Source: Acaryochloris sp. IP29b_bin.148 (GTDB lineage Bacteria > Cyanobacteriota > Cyanobacteriia > Thermosynechococcales > Thermosynechococcaceae). From it: a stretch of DNA of 64,000 bases. The number at the start of each line of letters is the position of its first letter. Position 1 is the stretch's first letter. Shown here piece after piece: positions 40,901-49,998 of the stretch. The position numbers and the translations under genes are program-made. The stretch spans positions 1 through 64,000 of the forward strand of contig NZ_JANQOY010000157.1 of the NCBI RefSeq assembly GCF_028285565.1. The letters run 5' to 3'. The notes under the pieces were generated by a model, which did no database searches, was not told the origin of the DNA, and saw only the letters and a program-made list of their open reading frames with translations.

Positions 40901-42875
40901 CAGAGGTAAAAATGACGTAAGCCAACTGTTCAGGTGAGATCTGACTAGGTGGTGTCTCTGGCTGCGGGTCCCACTCAACGGCTTCAAGATCGATGATGGG
41001 CTGATGGGGAAATAGCGGCTGATTAGTTTGCTGCGTGAGAATAAGCTGGGGCTGGGTATCAGCCACCATCATTTGCAGTCGCTGTGGCGGGTAGGTTGGG
41101 TCAAGGGGAATATAAGCACCCCCTGCTTTCCAAATCGCAAGGATCGCTAATATCAGGGTGGGAGAGCGATCGAGACAAACCCCAACCGTTTGCCCTGGGC
41201 CAATACCGTAGGTTTGCAATTGGTGAGCTAATCCATTGGCCTGCTGATTGAGGGTTTGATAGGTTAATTGCTGGTTTTGGAATGCGATGGCCGTTGCTTG
41301 CTGTCCATAGGACATAGGCCGATCGGAGACCATCGCAACCGCGTTGGGCCTCACCTGTACCTGCCGTTCAAACACCTGATGGATACATAATCGCGGATAG
41401 TCCAGATCCGTTTGATTCCATTGCTGTATTTGCTGCTGCTCCTGTGGGGTGAGCAGCTGTAATTGGCCAATGGGAGTATCGGGTTGGTCGACAATGTCCG
41501 TCAAAATCGCTTGCAAATGTCCGACCCAGCGCTGGACCGTTGTCGGCTCAAACAAATCGCAGTTATAGACAAAAGCGCCGTGCAATCCTTGAGCGTTGAC
41601 GACCAAATCTAAAACAAGATCAAATGGGGTTGTGGGATGAGCAACTGGCAGAGGCACAACCGTCAGATCCCCACTGGTAAAGGGTTGATTCGGATCTGCT
41701 TGCAGGCTAAACATGACTTGTATTAGCGGTGCATGGCTAAGGGTACGTTCAGAGACCAGGGTTTCAACCAGTTTCTCGAAGGGATAATCCTGATGATCAT
41801 GGGCCGCAGTCACCACAGCTTGCACTTGGTCTAAAAGATGCCGAAAGGTCCACTGGGGGTTAAGGGGAACGCGTAGGGCCAGGGTGTTGATCAAAGCCCC
41901 AATGAGCCCCTCTGTTTGCACACGATTGCGATTGGCAACGGGGGTGCCCACTAATAAATCGGTGCGGCCAGTGTAGCGATAGAGCAGGATCAAATAGGCT
42001 GCTAAAACCGTCATAAATAACGTGGCATTGGCCTGCTGGCCGAGCGCCTGCAAGCGTTGGGTGAGTTCAGTAGAGAGAGCAATGGCCTCCCGTGCTCCCC
42101 AACCACTCGGTTTGGATGGACGCAAATGGTCCGCTGGTAGTTCTAGTGACTGGGAGACGCCTTGGAGTTGCCGTTGCCAATACGCTTGCAGCTTAGATAA
42201 GGTGGAGCCCTGTAACCATTGACGTTGCCAAATCCCATAGTCTGCATATTGAACAGCTAGTGAGGGTAAGGTCTGACGACGTGATTGTGGTGGGGCCGCA
42301 TAGAGTCGTGCAAACTCGCGGCTCAAGATCCCCAAGGACCAGCCATCGGCAATGATGTGGTGGATATTCAGCAGCAACAGGTGGGACCGTGGCCCCAGTT
42401 TGAGGAGCGTGGTCCGCATCAATGGCCCTTGGCTGAGGTCAAAGGGCTGACAAACCATGGCTTGGGTCAATCGGTCGACCTCAGCCTGTTGGGTAGTGTG
42501 ACTTAAGTCTTGGAGGTCCCTGAGCGGCATCGGCAGATCTACCGTTGCCAGAATGATTTGCTGGGGTTCACCCATTGCATTGCACGTAAAGACGGTCCGC
42601 AAGGGTTCATGCCGATCGCACAGAATCCGAAAACTATCTTGCAAATCTGACCTGCACAAGGGACCTGTCAGACGAATGGCCGCAGCCACATTTAAGAGTG
42701 GACTGTCGGGCTGCATTTGATGGATGAGCCATAGCCGCTGTTGAGCCAGGGAAACGGGTAGCTGTTCCCCTCGCGGCTGGACAGGGATTGACAGAGACTT
42801 CTGCTCTACCCGTTGGGTGAGAAATGCTAACTGCTCCGCGGAGAGTTGGGTAATCCGATTGGTAAGATTACTCAT
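33912..42875 (-). CDS. NRPS: C-A-PCP-C-A-PCP-C-aspartyl beta-hydroxylase
   Basis: 2987 aa; three C domains with HHIIADGW / HHIIADGQ / HHIITDGW; A1 code DAWIIAAIVK (uncertain substrate), A2 code DATKIGEVGK (Asn/Asp-like, uncertain); two PCPs; C-terminal TauD-like domain ([30 protein letters not shown]). Confidence 0.92.
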   Translation of the reverse strand: MSNLTNRITQLSAEQLAFLTQRVEQKSLSIPVQPRGEQLPVSLAQQRLWLIHQMQPDSPLLNVAAAIRLTGPLCRSDLQDSFRILCDRHEPLRTVFTCNAMGEPQQIILATVDLPMPLRDLQDLSHTTQQAEVDRLTQAMVCQPFDLSQGPLMRTTLLKLGPRSHLLLLNIHHIIADGWSLGILSREFARLYAAPPQSRRQTLPSLAVQYADYGIWQRQWLQGSTLSKLQAYWQRQLQGVSQSLELPADHLRPSKPSGWGAREAIALSTELTQRLQALGQQANATLFMTVLAAYLILLYRYTGRTDLLVGTPVANRNRVQTEGLIGALINTLALRVPLNPQWTFRHLLDQVQAVVTAAHDHQDYPFEKLVETLVSERTLSHAPLIQVMFSLQADPNQPFTSGDLTVVPLPVAHPTTPFDLVLDLVVNAQGLHGAFVYNCDLFEPTTVQRWVGHLQAILTDIVDQPDTPIGQLQLLTPQEQQQIQQWNQTDLDYPRLCIHQVFERQVQVRPNAVAMVSDRPMSYGQQATAIAFQNQQLTYQTLNQQANGLAHQLQTYGIGPGQTVGVCLDRSPTLILAILAIWKAGGAYIPLDPTYPPQRLQMMVADTQPQLILTQQTNQPLFPHQPIIDLEAVEWDPQPETPPSQISPEQLAYVIFTSGSTGRPKGVPLAHHGLVSLCEAQPDLFPVDADSQILQFASVNFDASVWEMIVAWGVGATLHLGTSDQLLPGPPLQTFLQQRQITHAILPPTALMRLDPQALPCLHTVITAGEACPADLVRAWRPGRQLFNAYGPTEITIVATVHPIQEDTQPPIGTPLANVTAYILDTQLQPLPIGMPGELCVSGVGLTQGYLNRPGQTAARFIPNPFSKVPGTRLYRTGDLACYRADGTIEFLGRLDHQVKLRGLRIELGEIEAQLRQHPAISQALVTDGLQPNPQLVAYCIMPLETRVTVSELRQFLEQTLLTYMVPGQFVFLDSMPLLPNGKVNRQALPAPDPQLRERQWVAPRNALESSLVKIWQQVLQQEDISIEDHFFERGGHSLLATQLMTQVQAELGVLLPLRQIFETPTIAGLATYLQSQSNAAAAGTIPRYDTLRSEERDRTRSFPLSFAQQRLWFLAQLEATGAAYHVATQLHLQGTLNLPALQHSFEQIVARHDILRTRFVADEGQPRAEIDPPQPLDWGVTDLQQCSPEVQAASLDSLIQHTAQAPFDLAQGPLLRIKLVHLEVDEAILLVTLHHIIADGQSAQIFLQELIVLYQAFVAGQVPQLPTLPIQYVDYAHWQRQLLQDSVLQPQLDYWRQQLTPLPPVLELPCDFPRPAAQTYAGASQQFTLPSSLTHSLRQLAHSTDTTLFMVLLAAFKVLLYRYSGQTDLAVGSPMVYRNHRDLEGLIGLFTNTLVLRTDLAGAPSFRVLLQRVQKMAIAAYAHQDLPFDQLVEELRLPRDLSHSPLFQVMFAHQTAPPALNLPDLSITPVALATETAKFDLTLTITETDDGLAGVWAYNTDLFTPTTMERWIGHFQVLLQGIIDNPDQPIQRLPLLTSAEQNQILSWCQHKSALQPLGDPMLDDPIPVSTVETQPLLLHQRIAAHAQAIPDAIAVTCYPPATNPASLTYQELNQRADDLAAHLQSLGVGPEVIVGLCAPRSPATLVGLLAVLKAGGAYLPIDPTYPCDRIHYLLQNAQVSVLLTHPSIDLIPANPQTHVINLETVWEGDLGDPQTLSLPTPPSPRLDSLAYVIYTSGSTGHPKGVQVHHRALSHYLQWCEHQYPIMQGGSIPVQSSLSFDATITSLWAPLWAGHTITLFPDGDDIEALGTAMQQGYAFGLLKITPAHLDLLNNQLAQTPALYLPKALIIGGEALRSDQVEWWRTHAPETRLINEYGPTETVVGCGNYDVVSTTPHIGDISIGQPIHNMQMYVLNPELALMPIGVIGELYIGGAGVARGYLHQPALTADRFIPNPFSTVAGTRLYRTGDLARYCPDGTLEFIGRADDQIKIRGFRIEPGEIEAILSQHPQLQSVAIVDQATPSGLQQLIAYGVPAAASPLTTAEMRAWLRERLPDYMLPHRLIALAQLPLTSNGKVDRADLRSREVSPATPTLEYVEPRTPTEIQLAQIWSELLGITPIGIQDNFFELGGHSLLATQLVSRIRRQFKVELSLPSIFHTPTIAELVVQLHQTGTSQPPTIPAATDRQQQFPLSFAQERLWLVDQMSSEQSAYNMSATVRLDGRLDHAALEAALNAVIERHESLRTTFPVKQNQPVQEIASDLTLSIPIVDLQGLPSRQQKQEWEQAAIAHAQHSFDLSTGPLLHATLLQLEPKQYMLLLTMHHIITDGWSNGVLIQELSHCYRAVITHQPPSLPPLPIQYADFAQWQRQQDFEPQLHYWRRQLGGDLPTLQLPLDAPRPEVRSPKVGQRPSQQGALFSFPLSPQLSDALQQLSQQESTTLFMTLLAGFKLLLSCHTQQRDIVVGTDVANRNHSEVEGLIGFFVNLLVLRTDLSGNPSFKTLLQRIKTVALAAYNHQDIPFAKLVDVLQPQRQTGVMPLFQVLFVLQNAPMPAIELPDLTLTPIPLDTQTAKFDLALFVQETPESLILHWNYSTDVFQTSTIERLAQQYVDLLQQVVTAPETAIETMTQPSTPKRKRFQRVKTQAVAPTEVVTFSTLANQMGVYQPQVLSVNLAVWASAHRQQLNQQLEQKGALLFRGFDLPDAHAFEQVAGAICPELFGEYGDLPRTGVSGKVYGSTPYPEDRAILFHNESSHLEQWPMKIWFFCVQPAQAGGETPIVDCRQVYQRLSAEVRDRIFQKRLMYERHFVPGLDVDWRDFFQTEDPTAIEQRCQANGVEWTWLENDGLRTRQVRDAIARHPHTQEWVFFNQLQLHHFSYIDADTQASIRSLLGDNCLPRQVYYGDGSEIEPEVLAEINAAYDACAQQFTWQQGDLLMLDNMLMAHGRRAFQGPRKIVVALGEMMRQDQLEQSCIGPPNAGGRVAEDIDKCT
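41284..41336. repeat. 53-bp palindromic repeat copy 1 (45-bp insertion splitting a HIP1 octamer)
   Basis: gcgatggccgttgcttgctgtccataggacataggccgatcggagaccatcgc; 51/53 identical to 51287-51339. Confidence 0.9.
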
Positions 42876-45800
42876 CTTTCTGTTCCCTCTGTGATTATGG
42901 GGTCAGACTCAATTGCTGCCAGGAGGTCACTGTCTACCTGGGCTGCCAGCGCCTGGGCCACTTCCTGGGCTAGGGCTGCGACTGTGGGCTCTTGAAAAAG
43001 GGCTCGCAAAGAGATGTCCACACCAAAGGTCTCCCGCACACGGGCTATCACCTGCGTCGCTAACAAAGAGTCACCACCCTGCTCAAAGAAACTATTCTCT
43101 ACGCCCAAATGGGGAGTATCTAGCACCTGAGCCCAGATTTGGACAATGGCCTCTTCCAAGGCATTGCGAGGCGCAATCATTTGTCCTGCAGGTCGTGCAG
43201 CTTGGGGCCACAACGACTCGACTGCGCGGCGATTGATCTTGCCGTTCGCCGTTAATGGCAGTGTTTCTAGTGTCTTCAGGCTAGAGGGCACCATATAATC
43301 GGGCAGTTTCTGAGCCAAAAATGCTTGGAGAACTTGCGGCTGGAACGTCCGAACGCTTAAGGGACCTTGAGCCACAAAAACTTCAAAGCCAAGCCAGTCC
43401 GCTAGCGTGTTGGGTTGAGACAAAATTTGAGAGTGGAGGAAATCGTTGGCTTGCAGACACTGCTGCCACTGTTGTGGGGATAACAAGGGATGGCTAGGAC
43501 GCAGATCCAGATCTTGCCGACGATCAAACCCCTGCTGCAGTCCCATAGTTAAATCAAAAGCGGGATGGAACTGAGTTTCCTCTAAAAAGAGTAAAACGCC
43601 ACCCGGACTCAGCATTTGGCGCAGGTGAGTTAAGGTTTCATTGACATTACGGGTTGCGTGGAGCACGCTGGAGGCAATAATCACATCAAAGGAATGGCGC
43701 TCGTAGCCCTGCGCTTCAGGGGATTGTTCTAGATCGAGTAATCCAGTTGTTAAAAACGGATAAGCACTAAACTGCTGCTTTGCCCGCTGCAAGAAATACG
43801 TCGAGATATCGGTAAAGTGATAGGAAATATGGGATGTTGCAGATAAAAGGGGCAAAATATGCTGAGTGGTCGAGCCCAACCCTGCCCCGACTTCCAGCAT
43901 CCGCAGTTGCTTTGAGGGCTGCAAGTGGGCAAGATGGGCAACCACCTTGGCCATCAGGGTATTGCAGCTATCGAATTGTGTTTGGTAAACCTCAGGAATA
44001 TCTTGTCCCACATAGATTTCTGCTGAATGCTGTTGCTCTGTTAACAAGTCCGGCAGATTCTCCACGATTTGCAACAGGAGTGTGATCATGGCTGGGGTAA
44101 GGGCCATAGCAACGGGAGCCTGTTCACGCACTTGGCTGATGAGCTGAGCATCTAAAGTGGTGGGTAGCGGTCGCAAAAGCGTAAAGGATTGCCCTTGCTG
44201 CTGGCACCAGCCCTGACTCACCAGCTGATCACAAGCCCGTTGCAGCCATGATTGATAGCGGGGATGAATGCTACCCCGTTCCAGCAGTTCCACCACTGTT
44301 AGACCTAGACCTGTTGAGGGGAATACCTCCAAACGATGAAGTGCTACGCTCATTCCCTGGGTGTACAGCTGGTGGAGATGATGTGAAAACGATTTAAAAC
44401 ACTGTAAGTCCGAGGAATCAACGCTCGCTTGAGCACACACTCTACTGGCTTCTACTAAATCATTCCAGGCATCATCTTCTGTGGACAAAGACGAAGCAGG
44501 CATGACCTTTGCTGTATCAGGTGCGATGAAGGAGGGGACGACCAGAGCACCCAGTTGCTGATTGTGCCCCGTTGCCCCCATCACTGTGACGACTGCTTGT
44601 TGCACCTCAGGATGTTCTTCCAGAACCGTCTCAATTTCTCCTAGTTCAATTCGGTAGCCTCGCAGTTGGATCTGCTGATCGTTCCGACCTAAAAATTCGA
44701 TGTAGCCTTCAGGCTGGTAACACCCCAGGTCGCCCGTGCGATATAGTCGCTCACCCGATACCGGATGGGTCAGAAAGCTAGCATCAGTTTTTTCAGGATC
44801 TTGCCAATAGCCCTGAGCCAAACCCACACCGCCAATATAAAGCTGTCCGGGCACCCCAACAGGACAAGGATTAAGTTGCTCATTCAGCACATAGAAGCGC
44901 TGATTGGTCATTGGATAGCCATAGGGAATACTGCGCCAGCTCGGATCAACGGCGTCAACGGGATACAAAATGGACCAGATGGAGGCTTCCGTGGCCCCGC
45001 CCAGACTCATCAGTTGAGCTTGAGGACAGGTATTCCAAATCTGATGGGGCAGCCCTAAAGGAATCCAGTCACCACTGAGCAAAATCAATCGCAAGGATTC
45101 GGCTGGGGCACCATGATTGATCAGCATCTGCATCAAAGCAGGAACGCTATTCCAAATCGTGATCTGGTGATCATCAATCAACTGGACCCAAGCGGCTGGC
45201 TCCTTGCGGTCCCGATCTGCCGGAATCACTAAGGTGCCCCCCGCCGAGAGGGTGCCAAAGATGTCATAAACCGAGAGGTCAAAACTTAGAGAAGATAGGG
45301 CCAAGACCCGATCCTGGGGCTGCACCTGAAACCGTTGATTGATATCGGCAATCGTGTTCATGGCTCCCTGGTGGTCAATCATCACCCCTTTGGGGATTCC
45401 AGTAGAACCAGAGGTGTAAATCACATAGGCCAAATCCGTAGGCTGCTGTTGCGATGGCAGAGGCGCATCATATTCTTGCAGCAGGTCCGGGGCATCGACA
45501 GGAATCATCTGAACTTGCACAGGCCAGGCAATGGCATCCACCAGTCGGCGTTGATTGAGGACCCAATGAATATTCCCTGCTTCGACCAAGTGGTAGCGCC
45601 GCTCCAAAGGCAAAGTCGGATCGATAGGAACATAGGCAGCTCCCGCCATCAACACACCGTAAACGGCTACGACCTGCTCCCAGCCCTTTTCCATGGAAAT
45701 GGCGACGAGTTCTTGGGGCTTGACGCCTAACCGCCGCAATCGCTGCCCCACCTGCTGGGCTCGTTGACAGAGTTCTCCGTAGGTCAAGGTCAGCTCTGGG

Positions 45801-48800
45801 GTAATCACCGCCAGATGTTGGGGTTGGCGTTGGGCCTGGGAGGTTAAACCATCTTGTAGTAGGTCAGTCGGTAAGGACGCTTCCGTAAAGGGGACTGAGG
45901 GCTCAGCCAGGGGGAGGGGATGATGATTTTGCCATTGCTGTGGATGAGTCGCTAACGTTACCAAAAGCTGATGGTAAGCCGAAAACATGGCCTCAATCAT
46001 GCCTGGGGGAAATAGACCTTCTACCACATCCCAGTTGTAAACCAGCTCCCCGGCTTCTTCGTAGACTTGATGATCTAGCCAGACCTGAGGGGTTTGGGCA
46101 ATGCTATGGACTAGATCCCCGAGCCAATCCGTATTAAAAGTGGAGCGTTCTTGTAGTTGGGGGTTGGCCAGCAGACTGGTAAACACCACAGGCATGGAGA
46201 CTTGCTCTTGCCGCTGGGCCATCATCTCCCGCAGGACGCTAACGCCACTAACCAAACTATGCTCTAGATCTTGCCAGAGCTGCTGTTGAAGCTGGCGGGC
46301 GCGATCGGCAAAGGGGGCAGATTGACGATAATCCACCGCGAGTAGCGTTAAGGCGGTAAAGTCGCCTACCAAATCCTGAACTTGAGGGTGGAGGGGAAGC
46401 CGATTAAAGGTGGTGAGGTTGACGCAAAACTGACGGGATTGACTCCAGGTAGCTAGCACTTCCGTATAGGCAGCAAGTAAAAGACCCGAGGGGGTGAGCC
46501 CTAGCCCAGAAGCTTGATCTTTCAGGGCTTGCCACTGCTGAGCTGCCAACCGTTGAGTATGGCGAACAAAGCGGGGCCGAGTAATGTGGCTGGGCGTCGC
46601 CGGTAGAGCAGGGCCAGGGGGCAGATGATCCAGGCGATCTTGCCAGTAAGCGCGGGACTGCTGGTAACGTTCGGACGCCTCGAAAAATTGGAGGGTAAGG
46701 ACATAATCCCTAAAGGTTAGATCCAGAGAGGGAAGAGCGGTCTCTAAATCCGTGTAAAACTGTCCCCATTCTCGACAAATAATCCCCAGGCTGGCTCCAT
46801 CCACTAGCAAATTATCAATGCTAAGAAAGATACGAACGCTCTGCTGATCAACCCGGGCAACACACACTTCAAAGAGGGGCCAGCAATGGGGATCGAGCAT
46901 CTGATGCGACATGCGATCGCGCAACTGCTGCACTTCCACTTCTGGATTAAGACCTCGCCAGTCTAGACAGGACATCTCGTAGGGCGGCAGGTCGGCTAAA
47001 ACCTGCTGTTTGCCATCAGGTAAAACCACCGTTCTTAAAACCGGATGGCGATCAATGACTTTTTGGAAGGCCTGCTGAAGGCGATGGCAATCCAAATCCT
47101 GTCCTGCAAACTCAGCATAAACATGGGCCGCCACATTGCCCATTTCAAAAGCACCACTGCGACCAATCCAGTAGGCCGTTTGAATCTCATTGAGGGGAAA
47201 GGGCTGGTGGCGATCGCTAGGGGCTAACGTCAACTCTGGCAACACCGCTATGGGCTGATCCAGGTTGACTAAAATTTGAGTCGCTAAGACAGCAATAGTA
47301 GGACTATTTAGAAACTCAATTAAAGGAACGGAGTACCCCAATTGCTTCTCTAGATCAAACTTGATCTCCGTCGCCATCATCGAATCCAGAGCCAGGTCCT
47401 GGAGGGGCGTGGTGGCTGTCAGTTGATTGAGTCGAATGCCAAGGGCATGGGCAAAGCGAGCGCGTAAATCTTCCACTAATACGGTGTGGCGCTGCTCTGG
47501 TTCAAGGGGTCTTAGGTCCTGGAGCGATTGCCCCGTTTCTGAGGCGTTTCGGCTTGAGGGCTGAAGCTGCACTGATGCCCAATCGCTCCAATACCTCTGC
47601 CTCTGAAAAGGGTATGTAGGGAGGGCAATCCGCTGTAGTTGACAACCGTGATAGACGCCTTGCCAATCAATCCCATACCCTCGCTGATAGAGCTGGGCCA
47701 AGCTCTGCACTATCGCATCTGGCCGAGCGGCTGCGGTCCAGTAATGGCTGGTTCCCCATCCGGGTTCGCCCAGGATCAAATACTGTTCTGGCCCTTGGAG
47801 AGGCTTAAGGGCTGGCTCTTCTGGTGTTTTTATCCAGCTAGATACCGTTGCAGCATCAACCAGTTGTTGGGGGGTATCCCCGTATAGAAGGGTGGTCGGT
47901 GGCTGTAGCTGAATGGGGGTTCCGTTGACCAACCACTGGAGTGCACTTTCCAGGGTGAAATATCCGGCGTAACAGGCTGCGATCGCACGACATCCCATCA
48001 CCCCAGTCGGTTGAATCCCCCAGGACTGCCATAGCTGAGCTAAGGCATAGCGCCACACAAAATGATCAACGTTTGGATCTGGGCTTGCAGCCGCTTCCAC
48101 ACCCAGCACAGATAGAATTTTTTTGGCTTCGTCAACTGTTGCTCGGAACACTGAGTAGGTCTGATACAGCGTTGGTCCCCAGTCCAAGGTTTGTCTCTGC
48201 TCTGAAGGGAAAAAGAAAATTAGCTCCAGTGCTCCTTGAGCTGATGTGGTAAAACTCTCAGTTTCAGGACACTCTCCTCCCAGGATTGGGGGGCAATGCA
48301 GCAAGTCACTATCCGTCTCAAGTGAAGAGGTATCACGACCAGCAACCGGAGAGACCGATTGGGGCTGGCGATCGGATTCTAAATAGCGTGCCAATGCTTT
48401 CTGCAGTTCTGAAACTGAATCAGCCACAAAGGCATAGCGGTATTGAAAATGCGATCGCCCCACTCCTGCTGTAAAACAGAGATTGGCAAGCTCGACTTGA
48501 GGATACACCTGCAAAAACTTGAGATATCTCTGAACTAATTCCTTTAGTGCGGCTGGCGTTTTGGCGGAGAGGGGCAGCAGGGCCAAAGTTGATGTGATTT
48601 GGCTGGTAGTCTGACTGACGGATGGCGCGGCCTCTAACACCGCATGGGCATTGGTGCCACTCATACCAAAGGAATTAATGCCCGCTAGTTGAGGTCCCGC
48701 AGGCCAAGGCGTCAACTGAGTGGGAATTCGAGCGGGAATTTGATCGAGATTAATCTCAGGATTCAGGGACTTGAGATGTAAATGAGGGGGCAGTTGCTGA

Positions 48801-49990
48801 TGCTGCAGGCAGAGAACGACCTTCAGTAAGCTCGCCATTCCCGAGGCGGTTTCCGTATGGCCGATATTAGTTTTGACGGAAGCAAGATACAGGGGCGACT
48901 GGGGCGATCGCCCTTCTTTAAACACCTGAGTGAGCGCCCGCACCTCGATGGTGTCTCCAAGGGGGGTACCGGTTCCTTGGGCTTCCACATACTGCACCGC
49001 ACTGGCAGAGACATTGGCCTGAGCTAAGGCAGCCCGGACAACCGTCTGCTGGGCTGCGCCATTGGGAATGGTGAGTCCGCCACTCGCGCCACCATGGTTA
49101 CAGGCGCTGCCTTTAATCACAGCCAAGACGTTGTCATTGTTGACCAAAGCATCTTTAAGTCGTTTCAGTACGACCACCGCACAGCCTTCCGACCGTACAT
49201 AACCATCGGCTGATGCATCAAAGGTTTTGCAGTGACCGTCCACCGCCATCATCCGCGTGGCTGCATAGGCAATATTAGACTCGGGGGACAAAATCAAGTT
49301 GACACCACCCGCCAAGACCTGATCACACTCTCGATTTCTGAGGCTTTGACATCCCAAGTGAACTGCCATCAGGGAGGAAGAGCAGGCGGCATCTAGAGCC
49401 ATATTGGGTCCCTGTAGTCCCAAGACATAGGACAATCGACCAGCAGCAAAACAAAAACCACTACCGGTTCCGGTATAGGCATCGATCCCAGTGGGGCTGC
49501 CCGCCTGAAGATTGGCATAGTCAGCCGTGCCAATGGCAACAAACACACCGGTCTGATTGTTCTGCTGGGGAACATGTCCGGCTCTCTCCAGGGCTTCCCA
49601 ACTCACCTCTAAAAGCAAACGCTGCTGAGGATCCATGGCCGTGGCTTCTCGGGGACTAATGCCAAAAAAGCTGGGGTCAAACTGGTCCACATTGTCGATA
49701 AACCCTCCGTAGCGGGTGTAGGTTTTACCCGACACACTGGGGTCCGAGTTGAAATAGTCCTCCACATCCCAGCGTTCCGGTGGAACTTCCGTAATCGGGT
49801 CTTGCCCTGACTGGAGGAGTTGCCAATAGGCATCTGGATCATTCACCCCACCGGGGAACCGACACCCCATACCGATAATGGCAATCGGTTCGGACTGCTT
49901 GAGTGCTTCTAGTTCTTCATGCAGCTCATAGGCCAGCAACGCCAGCCGTTTGGGCGATAAGGTTTTGATATGGTCGAGAAAATCGCTCAC
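42872..49990 (-). CDS. hybrid PKS-NRPS: KS-AT(degenerate)-ACP-Cy-A(Cys)-MT-PCP
   Basis: KS DAACSSSL but EAQGTGT; AT remnant GVMGCRAIAACYAGYF; ACP LALDSMM; Cy motif SIDNLLVDGAS (DxxxxDxxS) and NLTTFNRLPLHPQVQDLVGDFT; A code DLYNLSLIWK (Cys-type); embedded methyltransferase EVGAGLGSTTQHILPLL; PCP FFEQGGDSLL. Confidence 0.93.
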   Translation of the reverse strand: MSDFLDHIKTLSPKRLALLAYELHEELEALKQSEPIAIIGMGCRFPGGVNDPDAYWQLLQSGQDPITEVPPERWDVEDYFNSDPSVSGKTYTRYGGFIDNVDQFDPSFFGISPREATAMDPQQRLLLEVSWEALERAGHVPQQNNQTGVFVAIGTADYANLQAGSPTGIDAYTGTGSGFCFAAGRLSYVLGLQGPNMALDAACSSSLMAVHLGCQSLRNRECDQVLAGGVNLILSPESNIAYAATRMMAVDGHCKTFDASADGYVRSEGCAVVVLKRLKDALVNNDNVLAVIKGSACNHGGASGGLTIPNGAAQQTVVRAALAQANVSASAVQYVEAQGTGTPLGDTIEVRALTQVFKEGRSPQSPLYLASVKTNIGHTETASGMASLLKVVLCLQHQQLPPHLHLKSLNPEINLDQIPARIPTQLTPWPAGPQLAGINSFGMSGTNAHAVLEAAPSVSQTTSQITSTLALLPLSAKTPAALKELVQRYLKFLQVYPQVELANLCFTAGVGRSHFQYRYAFVADSVSELQKALARYLESDRQPQSVSPVAGRDTSSLETDSDLLHCPPILGGECPETESFTTSAQGALELIFFFPSEQRQTLDWGPTLYQTYSVFRATVDEAKKILSVLGVEAAASPDPNVDHFVWRYALAQLWQSWGIQPTGVMGCRAIAACYAGYFTLESALQWLVNGTPIQLQPPTTLLYGDTPQQLVDAATVSSWIKTPEEPALKPLQGPEQYLILGEPGWGTSHYWTAAARPDAIVQSLAQLYQRGYGIDWQGVYHGCQLQRIALPTYPFQRQRYWSDWASVQLQPSSRNASETGQSLQDLRPLEPEQRHTVLVEDLRARFAHALGIRLNQLTATTPLQDLALDSMMATEIKFDLEKQLGYSVPLIEFLNSPTIAVLATQILVNLDQPIAVLPELTLAPSDRHQPFPLNEIQTAYWIGRSGAFEMGNVAAHVYAEFAGQDLDCHRLQQAFQKVIDRHPVLRTVVLPDGKQQVLADLPPYEMSCLDWRGLNPEVEVQQLRDRMSHQMLDPHCWPLFEVCVARVDQQSVRIFLSIDNLLVDGASLGIICREWGQFYTDLETALPSLDLTFRDYVLTLQFFEASERYQQSRAYWQDRLDHLPPGPALPATPSHITRPRFVRHTQRLAAQQWQALKDQASGLGLTPSGLLLAAYTEVLATWSQSRQFCVNLTTFNRLPLHPQVQDLVGDFTALTLLAVDYRQSAPFADRARQLQQQLWQDLEHSLVSGVSVLREMMAQRQEQVSMPVVFTSLLANPQLQERSTFNTDWLGDLVHSIAQTPQVWLDHQVYEEAGELVYNWDVVEGLFPPGMIEAMFSAYHQLLVTLATHPQQWQNHHPLPLAEPSVPFTEASLPTDLLQDGLTSQAQRQPQHLAVITPELTLTYGELCQRAQQVGQRLRRLGVKPQELVAISMEKGWEQVVAVYGVLMAGAAYVPIDPTLPLERRYHLVEAGNIHWVLNQRRLVDAIAWPVQVQMIPVDAPDLLQEYDAPLPSQQQPTDLAYVIYTSGSTGIPKGVMIDHQGAMNTIADINQRFQVQPQDRVLALSSLSFDLSVYDIFGTLSAGGTLVIPADRDRKEPAAWVQLIDDHQITIWNSVPALMQMLINHGAPAESLRLILLSGDWIPLGLPHQIWNTCPQAQLMSLGGATEASIWSILYPVDAVDPSWRSIPYGYPMTNQRFYVLNEQLNPCPVGVPGQLYIGGVGLAQGYWQDPEKTDASFLTHPVSGERLYRTGDLGCYQPEGYIEFLGRNDQQIQLRGYRIELGEIETVLEEHPEVQQAVVTVMGATGHNQQLGALVVPSFIAPDTAKVMPASSLSTEDDAWNDLVEASRVCAQASVDSSDLQCFKSFSHHLHQLYTQGMSVALHRLEVFPSTGLGLTVVELLERGSIHPRYQSWLQRACDQLVSQGWCQQQGQSFTLLRPLPTTLDAQLISQVREQAPVAMALTPAMITLLLQIVENLPDLLTEQQHSAEIYVGQDIPEVYQTQFDSCNTLMAKVVAHLAHLQPSKQLRMLEVGAGLGSTTQHILPLLSATSHISYHFTDISTYFLQRAKQQFSAYPFLTTGLLDLEQSPEAQGYERHSFDVIIASSVLHATRNVNETLTHLRQMLSPGGVLLFLEETQFHPAFDLTMGLQQGFDRRQDLDLRPSHPLLSPQQWQQCLQANDFLHSQILSQPNTLADWLGFEVFVAQGPLSVRTFQPQVLQAFLAQKLPDYMVPSSLKTLETLPLTANGKINRRAVESLWPQAARPAGQMIAPRNALEEAIVQIWAQVLDTPHLGVENSFFEQGGDSLLATQVIARVRETFGVDISLRALFQEPTVAALAQEVAQALAAQVDSDLLAAIESDPIITEGTER
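48272..48301. repeat. short partial copy of the CCCAGGATTGGGGGG-type repeat in the KS-AT linker coding region
   Basis: CTCTCCTCCCAGGATTGGGGGGCAATGCAG, encodes HCPPILGGE in frame on the minus strand. Confidence 0.5.
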
Positions 49991-49998
49991 TGTGGGGC

